Below, piece after piece: positions 11,628 to 20,865 of a DNA stretch of 64,000 nt; positions within the stretch are counted from its first letter, which is position 1, and each line of letters opens with the position of its first letter. The position numbers were made by a program, and so were the translations under genes. The stretch is from positions 558,001 through 622,000 of the forward strand of contig CM074144.1 in assembly GCA_037178625.1 (NCBI GenBank), given 5' to 3'. Below the pieces are notes generated by a model. It saw only the letters and a program-made list of their open reading frames with translations, was not told where the DNA came from and made no database searches. This DNA is from Skeletonema tropicum (lineage: Eukaryota > Bacillariophyta > Thalassiosirophyceae > Thalassiosirales > Thalassiosiraceae).

Positions 11628-12315
11628 TAGCGTAATGGAATTTCACCATTTTTGGAGGGGGTTGAAAATTGCAGGTTGAAATTTCAGAAATTTCAGAAAT
11701 TTCAAGGGATTAAATTTCACTCTAGCTTATCCTGAGATAGTCGTAATACTTTGCACTCTGCAGTCAACACATCACTCTAAGAGAGACTGTCAGCAAGCTT
11801 CTTTCCAAGCATCTTCTTCGCATCCATGATATGACGGAGGTTTTCCTTCCCTCGAAGAAGTGCAACACCAGTTGGATCCTTCATCCTATTCCTATCCTTC
11901 ACAAGAATGCTGTTCTTCAGAGGTTTGGCCCTACGCTCACAATCCATCGATCCGACAGTTCCCATAGACATTAGAGGCTTAGCAACCAATCGATAGAAGT
12001 CAGATGATCCTGCATAACATTCAAACCACGTGATGCGACCAGAAATAGCACCAGTTGATTCCACATACTGTACCACATTTTTGATACTAAAAGACTTGTT
12101 GTTCTGTTGCAGCTGTTCCAAAGATGGAAGCGATGGAAGTGGAACGTCAAAAGAATGAGGTTATTTTTGTGCTACGTGTTGGTTCAGTACCATCCGTTCG
12201 CGCCAGAATTTTTGTGAAATTTCATTGTTGGCCAAAATTGGTGCAACTTTCACCCTGTAAATTTCACGAAAGTTGCAGTAGTGAAATTTCACCCTTTTGA
12301 AATTCCATTACGCTA
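11628..12315. mobile_element. Non-autonomous hAT element, 688 bp, with exact target duplication
   Basis: Both ends carry the perfect 18-bp terminal inverted repeat TAGCGTAATGGAATTTCA, whose first five bases fit the hAT terminal consensus YARNG. The flanks are a perfect 8-bp duplication, CTCCAGCG, at 11620-11627 and 12316-12323, the length typical of hAT elements. Subterminal regions repeat GTGAAATTTCACC-like words in both orientations. The interior keeps only the C-terminal dimerisation region of a hAT transposase. Perfect TIRs and target duplication suggest a fairly recent insertion. Confidence 0.88.
11777..12121 (-). pseudogene. hAT transposase C-terminal dimerisation fragment
   Basis: The complement encodes about 115 residues with the layout of the hAT C-terminal dimerisation domain: TWFECYAGSSDFYRLVAKPL, then SMDCERRAKPLKNSILVKDRNR, and finally a VALLRGKENLRHI helix, equivalent to the ER-F-S...RNRL...LL..NL signature. 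The catalytic part is absent, so the element must be mobilised in trans. No ATG opens this frame; it begins at a TTG. Confidence 0.6.
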
Positions 12316-12883
12316 CTCCAGCGCTCCAGCGTCGTGCTTTCTCACCCCCATTACCACTGCGGCGTGCAGACCTTAAAGAGGGAGCAGTAGCAACAGATCT
12401 TCTTGAGAAGGCGGCTTCATCCTGCTGAACGTTCCTAGTCAGCTGCTCCTGCGTCGCAGTGGGCCTCTTATCAAATGGAAGAGGAGGGACACCACCAATT
12501 CCACCGCTGGATGGATGATACACTGCGCCTACGCTTGATGGAGATGTAATCCCACGTTGCGATGAACGGGTGTGATTCTGATGATGTCCATGCAACATGA
12601 GTGATGTTTGAAGAGAATTCACAAGTGAATCGATGGCTCCTTCATTACCTCTGCCATCGTTGGAGTTAGAGAAGTTATTCCTCCTCCTCAATCTCACTGA
12701 TGGGAGTGGAAGATCTGGCACCGGCGGTGAGAAGCATCCTTGACGTTGTTGATCTTGACGACCAATCTTGGCGGTCGGAATCAGGAAAGAATCTTCGATC
12801 CAATGTGAAAGAAAGGCTGTGGCACGTTCGTAGCTGTCATCCGCACCACTGGGTGCATCATCTCGTTGGATTGTCTTGTCCAT

Positions 12884-13927
12884 AGTGGATAAAGTTATAT
12901 TATTGTTGCTGTACGATTCGAAGATTGGTTGGTCACGTTGAAGTTAAGGATGTGCGCACATGGTCGTGTCGTTGCCTGCTGTTTGTTTTTTATGAATGGT
13001 GAACGGAGCAGATGGAAGGAGGCGAAGGCTGCTTGTGGCACTCGTGAAAGTGTGTAAAAGCTATCAAAGAACCGCTGGGTTCGCTTCTTGAAAGGGTTCT
13101 TATATCAGTACCATGTCGTTGTCTGACAACAACATTGAGCTGCTTATTGAGTCAAACAAACACTTTCTACACACAGAAAAATAAACTAAAAATATGTTTC
13201 GACGTCGCTTCGAATCCCAAACACGATAAAGAGCTAAATTAGATCGCTTGACATCCCTACGACAGTTTGGTTACCCGAGATGGACGAGACCTTCTCAATA
13301 AGTCATCAAATACAAAACCGAGTACCGAGGTGATGAGAACAACTGTCTTAGCTCAGCTGTTTTATTTCATCGCATCAACAATTCGTCATGTTCTACATAA
13401 CCTAACCCTCTATATATTTATTTAACCCTAGAGACTTTTTCTTAGACTTCACATCTTCATGTAAGTACCTCCTTCTACAATACTGGTAGCTACTGGTAGA
13501 AAAGTACAAACACAGAATGCCTGGGTTGCTGTACAATGTTTAGCCGGATGTAAGTTATAGCCATCCTTCTTTGCCTGATTGTGATGATAGAGGTAGATAT
13601 TAATTCGGAAATGCCGAGAAGGTTGAAAGAATACTCTCAGTAGAAAGAGTGCGTCCATAAGTACTTTATGTGGTGTGAACATCGAGTCATATCGTACATA
13701 ATAAAAGTACATCGCCTTTGCGTTCCACGTTGCTCCATACAGATTTCCTGCTGGGACAGTGAAAGTCTAATGAAAGGAGAATTACTATCGGACTGATAAA
13801 ATCATATTGAATTCTTCGAGGTGTAGATTGCAGGTAGCTATCAACGAGATATGACATGTCCAAGCTAAAATTTGATCATACTCGATAGCAATAATGATTA
13901 TAGATTGCAGAGTATATCAATTTGATA
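12884..13927. other. Intergenic between divergently placed neighbours
   Basis: No convincing gene. The part next to 12883 would hold the promoter of the split family gene. The rest has short frames only. Confidence 0.4.
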
Positions 13928-14986
13928 CTACTTCTTACTCTGCCAGGAGCATCCCCACAAGTGAACTGCCTTTGTCTCTTTTGGGTTGATAAAACTCATC
14001 AGTACAGACTCGTTATCGGCTGATAGATTTAGATCGTTTCGGAGATGATTTGGGAAAGCATGGAATACATGAGAAGGAAAGACGATAATTGATGATGCAC
14101 TGTGTTCATATTCGCCATTTGTAACAAGCCAACGACACACTGAACGGGTCAATAATCCTGGGCCAGTGTGTTCAATAACATCCATTGGAGAAAGGTTTCC
14201 AGATGAAGCACTTTGTGTTGACTCAAGCGCATTTAGTGTTGTTGCATCCAAAAACGAAGATAACATTGAAATAGCAGCCTCTTGCTTGGTCTCCTTTGAG
14301 AACTCATTCTCAAAGTAATCATGTATTGATTCAATCATTTCTGTCACTATTGGATGTCCTCCTTTTTGACAAGCCATCAATCCATTATTCAGCTCAACAC
14401 AGCCTGTGTTGCTGGCACCACAAAAGAATTGGGCTTGTCCTGCGTCAAGATCGTCCAAACATTCTACACAAAAGTAGTCAACATCCACATATACTCCTCC
14501 AAATTTGTTTAGAATATCTAGCCGAAGAATATCCGATGCGGCTCCATAATTCTCAATTTGCAACGTTGCCTCGTATGCATCCCTGTTTAGCATTTCGTTT
14601 TCTTTCAGTACAAATTTCTTTGGTGCATCGATACTGCCGATGGCGTCATCATGAATAATGTCTTCTTCAGTCCAAATAACAATTTTCCATCCTTTCGATG
14701 GGGGGTGATGCACCTTCCATGATTCTAAACATTCATTCCATTGGGACTTTTCTTGCCCATCTTTGTAATCAAAATTTGTCCGAAAGAAGGGAAACTTGGG
14801 CATAGATTTCCCTCCAAGCCATATGAAATGAATGATTTTTGGTATATTAGAGCAGCTGATGCGTGATTCGCCATCATTACTTGCAGTATTTGCGCCCACA
14901 TCACGAGCTTGACGCTGGTTGGACAGCGGTACATAAAAGATGCTGCACCCATTGATTCTCTTCTTGAAGTGATGCCGCCCACACAT
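13928..14986 (-). CDS. GT32-type glycosyltransferase with DXD motif (352 aa)
   Basis: Predicted sugar transferase of the Gly_transf_sug/OCH1-like (GT32) group, which moves a sugar from a nucleotide donor onto glycans or lipids, usually in the Golgi. Visible motifs in order are IPKIIHFIWLGG (residues 48-59), the W...WTEEDI strand (100-110), and the signature AASDILRLDILNKFGGVYVDVD (149-170), where D168 and D170 form the metal-binding DXD. A later NNGLMACQKGGHPI segment is typical of the family. The ATG at 14984-14986 is real and the frame ends in TAG at 13928. No signal anchor is visible at this N-terminus, so either the protein is soluble or a short upstream exon is missed. The length is normal for the catalytic domain. 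Confidence 0.85.
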   Translation of the reverse strand: MCGRHHFKKRINGCSIFYVPLSNQRQARDVGANTASNDGESRISCSNIPKIIHFIWLGGKSMPKFPFFRTNFDYKDGQEKSQWNECLESWKVHHPPSKGWKIVIWTEEDIIHDDAIGSIDAPKKFVLKENEMLNRDAYEATLQIENYGAASDILRLDILNKFGGVYVDVDYFCVECLDDLDAGQAQFFCGASNTGCVELNNGLMACQKGGHPIVTEMIESIHDYFENEFSKETKQEAAISMLSSFLDATTLNALESTQSASSGNLSPMDVIEHTGPGLLTRSVCRWLVTNGEYEHSASSIIVFPSHVFHAFPNHLRNDLNLSADNESVLMSFINPKETKAVHLWGCSWQSKK

Positions 14987-15854
14987 TCCGCCGAAAAGTC
15001 CTTTTTTTACAACTGCTGTCAGAGATGACGCCGAAGAAAGTCAATGCATCGCTCTGCTCTACTCCAGACTCCATGACCAGCGTCCAATCTCTGCACGTAG
15101 GTGCATATCGAAGTGTGTCGGGTCGGTCCGTGGGTCCTCTTGCTATCTGCTATGCCCCGTGCGATCGGCCTTGTGTCACACAAAACGATTTTTGCGTGCT
15201 TTGCGCGCTAACAAAAAAATCCGTCTAAATTAGCAAACTACTAATGAAATGATCAAAATAACTAGCGAAAGTGATTTTCTGCCATAGCTTGGCTACGTTG
15301 GGGTGGAGAAGGCAGTTTGATGAAGCCTAATTGCATCTATGCATATGAAGATCCTATGTTGAACTCGGTGGTAGAAAATTCGGCCAGGAAAAGGTACCTC
15401 AAATGTTGCCCTAGTTAATTTATTAGGTGTGTAATGTGGAGCCGAATACTGACTCCCACGTTAAATTTCGACCTCTTCCGAGTGGATAACCGAATTCTAC
15501 GCGAAATTCTGGGTTAGAATGAGTCTTGCCTAACTTATTGTTGTCGATGAAGCTCTCCCTACCTATCAGCGTTGCCAAAATAGCAAGAGTACAGTTAGTA
15601 TTTTGTGAGCGTTGTCTGTTGTGACAGAAGAAAAAGCATGTTCCCGCCGGAATTGGGTAGGAGTAGCTACTGTAGGAATTGTCCTACGTACGTAGAAAAG
15701 TTTTGTGCGAGAGAAGGGCGCCCACCCCTAAGGGTCGCTGCAGTCCCCCCCGACGAATTAAAAAAAGACCGAAAGGTCAGAAAGAGCTGGTCTCACGGAC
15801 CGATAGAGAAGTGGCAGATATCATGCCGAGAAAAAAGCCTGACCAGGCTGATCG
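14987..15854. other. Intergenic upstream of the glycosyltransferase
   Basis: Contains the probable promoter of the glycosyltransferase gene and no supported gene. Short overlapping frames at 15605-15882 run into the minisatellite and are not credible. A variant of the recurrent GTAGGAAT word occurs at 15672, next to CCTACGTACGTAG. Confidence 0.35.
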
Positions 15855-16149
15855 AGATGTTGGGGCCGTTATAGACCGATAGGGGTTGGCTGATAGAGGC
15901 CATTGGCAGACTGCCAAGATATTGGGGCCGTTATAGACCGATAGGGGTTGGCTGATAGAGGCCATTGGCAGAATGCCAAGATATTGGGGCCGTTATAGAC
16001 CGATAGGGGTTGGCTGATAGAGGCCATTGGCAGAATGCCAAGATATTGGGGCCGTTATAGACCGATAGGGGTTGGCTGATAGAGGCCATTGGCAGAATGC
16101 CAAGATATTGGGGCCGTAAAGACCGATAGGGGTTGGCTGATAGAGGCCA
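15855..16149. repeat. 62-bp minisatellite, about 4.8 copies
   Basis: The word TGGGGCCGTTATAGACCGAT recurs with starts at 15861, 15923, 15985 and 16047 and a slightly altered copy (GCCGTAAAGACC) at 16109, exactly 62 bp apart each time. Every full unit contains the dyad TTGGCA-GAA-TGCCAA; in the first copy it is TTGGCAGACTGCCAA. Units are almost identical, so the array is young or homogenised. No gene overlaps it convincingly. Confidence 0.9.
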
Positions 16150-16756
16150 GATTTACTATGCTGACTTTTAAATGACTACTGCTGGTACGGACCGACATGG
16201 TAGCAATAAAAAAGATGAACAGCTATAGGATTGTTCTACACGATATTGGTGCTTGATGAACAATGTCCATGGCTGTTCTCTCTCTCTCAACATCCCTTCT
16301 GTCTGTCCCTAACGACCAGAGCGATGCGAGAAGCCGGAAGAAAGAGAAGGAGAAAGACAGGTGTGACGAGATCCGATTTCGTGCGGGCCAAGTCTACCTG
16401 TGATTATCTTGCCTCTTGCTAGCGCTGGCAGCTGGCAGCGCTGAGGTTTATGGCCTTTTGGCTTGTGGCACATGCTTTACGTTCAGCGCGAAAAAGCTCG
16501 AGCTAGCGTCACTCTAAAATAGCCAAATAATCAAATATGTAGCCGGAAATCCGGTGCCGTCACTCGCTCACATCACACAAAGGCTTTCCGTCCGCCTCAT
16601 CTCTATCTTGCGAGTGGAGATGATGATAAGTGCACCGACGCACACTTCTGTCAGTGTCTTCCAACATCAACTGCCATCAAGTAAGCGGTCGAGGGATACA
16701 CCAACCTACCACTGCGCTGATGAATAGATAGAGCATTTATCACGTCATCGTCAATC
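16150..16756. other. Intergenic
   Basis: No gene seen. The stretch GCTAGCGCTGGCAGCTGGCAGCGC at about 16418-16441 is an imperfect palindrome. Confidence 0.35.
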
Positions 16757-17047
16757 ATGCCTTCTTTCAAAAAATTATCTGCCACCAATCGACAAAAGAG
16801 CTCCAAGCTCACAGCTCAGGCTCAGGATTCACAAAAGAGTGTCGCCACATCTCCCAAGAAGCTCCGCCGGGATAACTCCATGAAACGATTTGTCGTCAGC
16901 CCAATCAAGAAGAGATATGATGGCCTCAAGTGTGAGAGTGGCATAAGCGGAGCGTCTTCTGCGTTGGAGAAGACTTCATCCTCGGAAACAGAAGAGTCTA
17001 AAAAAAGTCAAGACGAGGTGGATATTCATCGTGGCTTCTACGTCTAA
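16757..17047 (+). CDS. Small basic hypothetical protein (96 aa)
   Basis: ATG-initiated frame ending in TAA. It is Ser/Lys-rich, with two TSPKK/VSPIKK sites (proline-directed, chromatin-protein-like), a KRFVVSPIKKR basic cluster that could serve as a nuclear localisation signal, and an acidic Ser/Glu tail. No family is recognised. Support is only the composition and the clean start, so this is a tentative gene. Confidence 0.4.
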   Translation: MPSFKKLSATNRQKSSKLTAQAQDSQKSVATSPKKLRRDNSMKRFVVSPIKKRYDGLKCESGISGASSALEKTSSSETEESKKSQDEVDIHRGFYV

Positions 17048-17982
17048 GCTTACGCGCTGCTTAGGTAGGCACGCTTTTGGGATGACGCAACTAAAGTGAA
17101 GGAAAGCCTTGAATCACATGATTTGAAGGAGAAATAAATGAGGCTTCATAATGAGGGAGCAGAAGCACTTGGATCTGTATGGTGAAGAGGGCTTGAAATA
17201 TATGTAAACTAAATATATGATGTGAAGAGAACTATTTGGTTGCATTTTTGTTTCATCTGTTATCCTCTCACTGCGGCATCCTAGCCAGAGGAAATCAAGA
17301 CATTTTACCATTACCCTTTCTAGGTATTTAAAAGTATGTAGCCTGTCATCGTACATCTTTTGTCTTTTGTTCATCTGTTGCTTTCATTTAGCTCAAGCTC
17401 AAGAGTATGTATTACAGCAACAAGTCATTTCCTCCTATACACAGTGCCAATGAAGTCCCCGTTCTAACCTCTAACATAACAAAAATCACTTTCCGGCAAA
17501 GACAGTAATAAACTCGCGTTGATTGACTTTGGACTTGTCCTGAAGATACCGTACTGAGACATGGTACTAAGCACAACCTTCCCGGCAGCACGAAGCACCG
17601 ATGTTCTATGGTACCGAAGCACCGCTGTTCTATGGTACCTACTTTCACATGAATTCGATATATTCCCTTCCCCTTCTTTTATGACGGAGTCGGAGCAAGG
17701 GAATAACTAGTCGGAGGGAAGTTTTGATCTGGCAATCCCATGTGTATCACTCAATAAGTACTTCTTATGACTTCTCTAATTTGAGAATATGAGATTCTAG
17801 CACCATCAAAAATCGCCAAAAAAATGTTCTTTCGAATTCATTTTGTGTACCTGTGCAAAGGTAAGTCTCTCTTTTGAGATAAACTGAGCGCCACTCGCCA
17901 ACAAATAAATACACACGAAGTTTTGAGATGAAATGAAATAAACAAGGAAGCCGCTGCTCCTCCGGTGAAGACTTGGCAAGCA
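17048..17982. other. Intergenic, no gene seen
   Basis: Short frames only. It holds a short tandem repeat (ACCGAAGCACCG...TGTTCTATGGTACC, two units at 17595-17640) and the upstream region of the coiled-coil gene. Confidence 0.35.
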
Positions 17983-19890
17983 ATGGTAGCGTCACCAGCA
18001 CCATCGACTCGCCTGGCGAGGGCGGTCAACCAACGACGTTTGCAACGCAGAGCTGAACAAAATGCATTGTCGCAGCAGGAAGAAAAAACTACAATCTCTA
18101 TCGCCAGTGCAGATGCTTCACAGCAATCACCTTCAAAGAATTGGTGGATTCAGGGTGGATTAGGATCGAATTCCACTGATGATATGACTGTCAGCTCGCA
18201 GAGTGTAGTGTCAAATTTGAGTAGTGGAACAACTGGAACGTCAAATCTCTCGGCTGCCGCTAATCGGCGCCGACTGAGGAAAGCACAGCAAAAAGATGCA
18301 CCCCCTACCAATAAGGTTCCTGCGCCTAGCGTGTCTATTAGTTCGAATAGTGTGCCGAAAACAGTCACAACTCCTCGTGCAAACAATAGCTTTTCGAGGT
18401 CAATATTCTCTCTTGCGCAGAAGCGTGTTAGTGGCAGTGATGAATCAGCAAGCTGCTACAGTAACGCCTCTGCTACAGCTTCCCCCACCCCACTCACAAC
18501 TGCAGTTCACAATTCACGCCTCGAATCAAATCGCTTCTTAAAATTGTCAGAAGAACGAGACAAATTCCTTGAGGATGCGAGAGCTGCTACCGAAGCAAAG
18601 AATAATGCCGAAAAGGAGAAACACGAGGCAATCAATTATATGGAACAACAGATCGAGAGCCTACAGGAGACGCTTAGGGCAGTAACAGAGCAAATGGGCA
18701 ACGTACAAATGAATGAACAGGCAATGCACCAGAGGCAGTTGAACGAGTCGAAGTCCAGTGTGGCAATGCTGCAAAATCAATTGCAGCAGATGGCAGTGGA
18801 AAATAAAGGCCTGGTAGAGATAGTGAGAGAAGCAAAACAAACTGAGCAAGCAATGGCTGACATGGAGCGTACAATGGCTCGATCACAGATAGAGCATGCC
18901 TCCATTGTGGAATCCTTGCGAAGAGATCTTGCGGCTGCAAAACAAATCTGTGATGACAAGCAAGCTTCATTCCACAGCGACGTTGAAGTACTAAAACAAA
19001 ACCATGCCATGGATGTTTCATTCTACAAGAAGGAGATAGAAGGGTTCAGAGCACAGCTCAAGACAGCCAAGAAAGATGCGGATAGGAGTGGTTTCAAGGA
19101 CATTGAGAGGAAGCTGGCAGAATCCAAGAATGAAAATTGCGTATTAGCCAAGCAGCTGGAAAAAGCGCAAGATACTGTAAGCCACCTCAAATCTAATAGT
19201 GAGAAAGATATGCAGCTATTAGAGTCAGAACTAGAGAAGACACATAAGGCCAAGGTTGACGTGGAACACGAGCTTACAGAAACAAAGCGTCAACTGTCAA
19301 CTGCCTTGCAAAACTTGGATGAGATGACTGCGGAGGGAGAAAAGATGCGCAACAATGTCGAAGAGATGATGGCTGGCTTTACGAAGGAAAAGGAAAACTT
19401 TCAGAAAGAGATAACGGCCCTCAAGAGGGATGGTGAAGGGACATTGTCATTAATGGATGGGCTGCGAAGAGACAAAATCGCTGCGGATATTGACAGCAAG
19501 AATTTGCAGCAAAATGTTCGTGATTTGGAGATGAAGTTGAGAGGTGCTGAGAAGTTCATCAACGACCTGGAAATCGAGGTAGAGAGCCTAAAGGGCAAGA
19601 AGAAGGAGAATGCTCCGGAACAAGCCATCACAGAAATTGTTAATGTGAACCAACTTAGAGAAGACAAGGCTAGTCTTCAAAACCAGCTTGATAGCAAAGA
19701 GAAGAATTTGATAAGTCTACGACAAACCAATAGAGAAGTGTCAATGAAGCTGAGTAAGGCCCAGCAGACAATCCACAAACTCCAATCGAAGGAAAAGTAT
19801 TTGGAGAGTAGAGTTGAGAGCCTATCGAATCAAATTTCCCAGACTGTACATGACTATGAAATGAAGTTGGTCGTCTGCGAGAGGAGGTAG
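17983..19890 (+). CDS. Coiled-coil protein (635 aa)
   Basis: The ATG at 17983 is used; the frame is open back to a TGA at 17929 but has no earlier ATG. The first ~180 residues are Ser/Thr/Asn-rich and basic, with two similar Arg-rich helices (AVNQRRLQRRAEQ and AANRRRLRKAQQ) and a third weaker copy near residue 170. From about residue 190 to the end the sequence is an almost unbroken heptad-type coiled coil (QQIESLQETLRAVTEQM, DLEMKLRGAEKFINDLEIE), with no motor or other enzymatic domain. The architecture suggests a cytoskeletal, centrosomal or vesicle-tethering scaffold, which is an inference from composition only. Confidence 0.8.
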   Translation: MVASPAPSTRLARAVNQRRLQRRAEQNALSQQEEKTTISIASADASQQSPSKNWWIQGGLGSNSTDDMTVSSQSVVSNLSSGTTGTSNLSAAANRRRLRKAQQKDAPPTNKVPAPSVSISSNSVPKTVTTPRANNSFSRSIFSLAQKRVSGSDESASCYSNASATASPTPLTTAVHNSRLESNRFLKLSEERDKFLEDARAATEAKNNAEKEKHEAINYMEQQIESLQETLRAVTEQMGNVQMNEQAMHQRQLNESKSSVAMLQNQLQQMAVENKGLVEIVREAKQTEQAMADMERTMARSQIEHASIVESLRRDLAAAKQICDDKQASFHSDVEVLKQNHAMDVSFYKKEIEGFRAQLKTAKKDADRSGFKDIERKLAESKNENCVLAKQLEKAQDTVSHLKSNSEKDMQLLESELEKTHKAKVDVEHELTETKRQLSTALQNLDEMTAEGEKMRNNVEEMMAGFTKEKENFQKEITALKRDGEGTLSLMDGLRRDKIAADIDSKNLQQNVRDLEMKLRGAEKFINDLEIEVESLKGKKKENAPEQAITEIVNVNQLREDKASLQNQLDSKEKNLISLRQTNREVSMKLSKAQQTIHKLQSKEKYLESRVESLSNQISQTVHDYEMKLVVCERR

Positions 19891-19954
19891 TTGGATAGCT
19901 GACAAGAAATAGAGCAGTTATTACATATTTGTTTTAATGTTAATAATTTTACAT

Positions 19955-20578
19955 TTAAGAGAACATGGAGAAGAAGTTGGGCTTGGCAGCAGCACCCTTC
20001 TTTGTAACTTTTGCGTTTTTCATAGTTTCGTCCAACTTGCCTTCCTCAACGAGATTCACCAACTCAGCGCATCCACCAATACATTCACCGCCTACAAAAA
20101 TCTTTGGAAGTGAAGTACCAAAGTCACTATCTTTGCCCAACTCCACACGTGTCTGCGACTCTTCACCGCCGAGAAGGAACCACTCAGCACCCAATTCAAT
20201 GTTTTTGTATGGGTATCCCGACTTGTCGAGGATTGACAAAGCCTCCGATGAGAAAGGAGAGAGGCCATAGGTGTAGATTAGAACGCCATTTGCCTTCTTT
20301 TCAAATTCAATGGATGCTTTCACTTCTTCGGGATCAACCTTGGCAATAGCTCCAAGAACAGCAGCCTGGAGACTGGCTTCAGCAGCAAAGATGGGTTTAA
20401 GGAGAGACATACCATTTGCGGCGATTTTGATGGCTGCATTAGGAGTGATAAGTTCTTCGACGGCTGCCTCTTCGGCCGCCATTTGAAGTGGTGCGCTGCG
20501 CACAGCTGGGGCAGTGGTTGATGCAGTTTGGAAGGCCGAAGCCGAAGCAGCAAGTAGAACGAGACCGTAGGATTTCAT
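19955..20578 (-). CDS. Plastid-targeted glutaredoxin-like protein lacking active-site cysteines (207 aa)
   Basis: Residues 1-17 form a signal peptide ending in ASASAFQ, the diatom/heterokont plastid motif with cleavage before Phe16. A short Ala/Ser/Arg transit region follows. The C-terminal ~110 residues have the glutaredoxin fold: strand VLIYTYG, helix, YKNIELG, the cis-proline motif TSLPKIFVGG (155-164) and IGGCAELVNLVEEGKL. The redox site normally reads CPxC or CGFS but here is S107-P-F-S110, so neither active-site cysteine is present. C166 and C170 remain near the glutathione-binding GG. Between transit peptide and fold lies a helical segment (about 45-90). It may be a non-catalytic glutathione or Fe-S binding relative of glutaredoxins; that role is inferred. 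Confidence 0.9.
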   Translation of the reverse strand: MKSYGLVLLAASASAFQTASTTAPAVRSAPLQMAAEEAAVEELITPNAAIKIAANGMSLLKPIFAAEASLQAAVLGAIAKVDPEEVKASIEFEKKANGVLIYTYGLSPFSSEALSILDKSGYPYKNIELGAEWFLLGGEESQTRVELGKDSDFGTSLPKIFVGGECIGGCAELVNLVEEGKLDETMKNAKVTKKGAAAKPNFFSMFS

Positions 20579-20733
20579 GATGAGTATTTATCTTCTATTG
20601 TAATCTAATGTAATGAGTGAATAGAGAGGGTCAGTAGTGGTTGCAACAGGATGGTTGTTGCATCATCGTCATCGTCAGAATGAAGCAAAAATTTTTTTAT
20701 GAGTCAGTTTTTGGTTTTTGTGCCGGTTCTTAC

Positions 20734-20792
20734 AAATACGGTCACGGTGGTGGACAAATACGGTCACAGAGGGGGTGCAAATACGGTCACTC
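20734..20792. promoter_or_regulatory. Three copies of AAATACGGTCAC upstream of the glutaredoxin-like gene
   Basis: The 12-mer AAATACGGTCAC occurs at 20734, 20756 and 20781, that is 155-215 bp upstream of the start codon at 20578 (which reads leftwards). Read towards the gene the word is GTGACCGTATTT. Three exact copies in 60 bp suggest a binding-site cluster, though no known factor is assigned. Confidence 0.35.
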
Positions 20793-20865
20793 CAAATCAC
20801 GGAAGTTTAAACCACTGTAGAACACACGTAGACTGCGAAATCACGCACAGTTTGAGATTCGTGAC

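Larger units (their letters stand above)
10439..12883 (-). pseudogene. MORN-motif family gene split by a hAT insertion
   Basis: The 5' half (12883 down to 12316) encodes the family N-terminus (MDKTIQRDD..., SYERATAFLSHWIEDS, LVNSLQTSLMLHGHH). It runs into the transposon's terminal repeat, which supplies a TAA at 12308-12310. The 3' half resumes at 11619 and continues without a stop to 10439. Joining the halves with one copy of the 8-bp target duplication gives one open frame of 582 codons (568+1181 nt plus stop). The 3' half has a MORN-like motif (GHYTGEVN, PHGSGALQYDSG, GLWNNG) and the same ~95-residue C-terminal block as the paralogue. Function is unknown; MORN motifs are generally linked to membrane-lipid or scaffold binding. 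An ATG at 11414-11416 (MTERSAS) could still give a 325-residue C-terminal protein. Confidence 0.75.

Noticed and set aside
15872..16110. NF-I binding array (TTGGC-N5-GCCAA)
   Set aside because: The match to the consensus is exact, but NF-I is an animal factor and no diatom homologue is known to me, so only the dyad itself is reported.
15855..16149. CRISPR-like array
   Set aside because: The 62-bp units are contiguous and nearly identical with no unique spacers, and the genome is eukaryotic. It is a minisatellite.
18661..19667. Several minus-strand frames of 60-115 codons
   Set aside because: Antisense shadows of the coiled-coil gene, rich in Leu/Ser/Phe as expected from complemented Glu/Lys codons.
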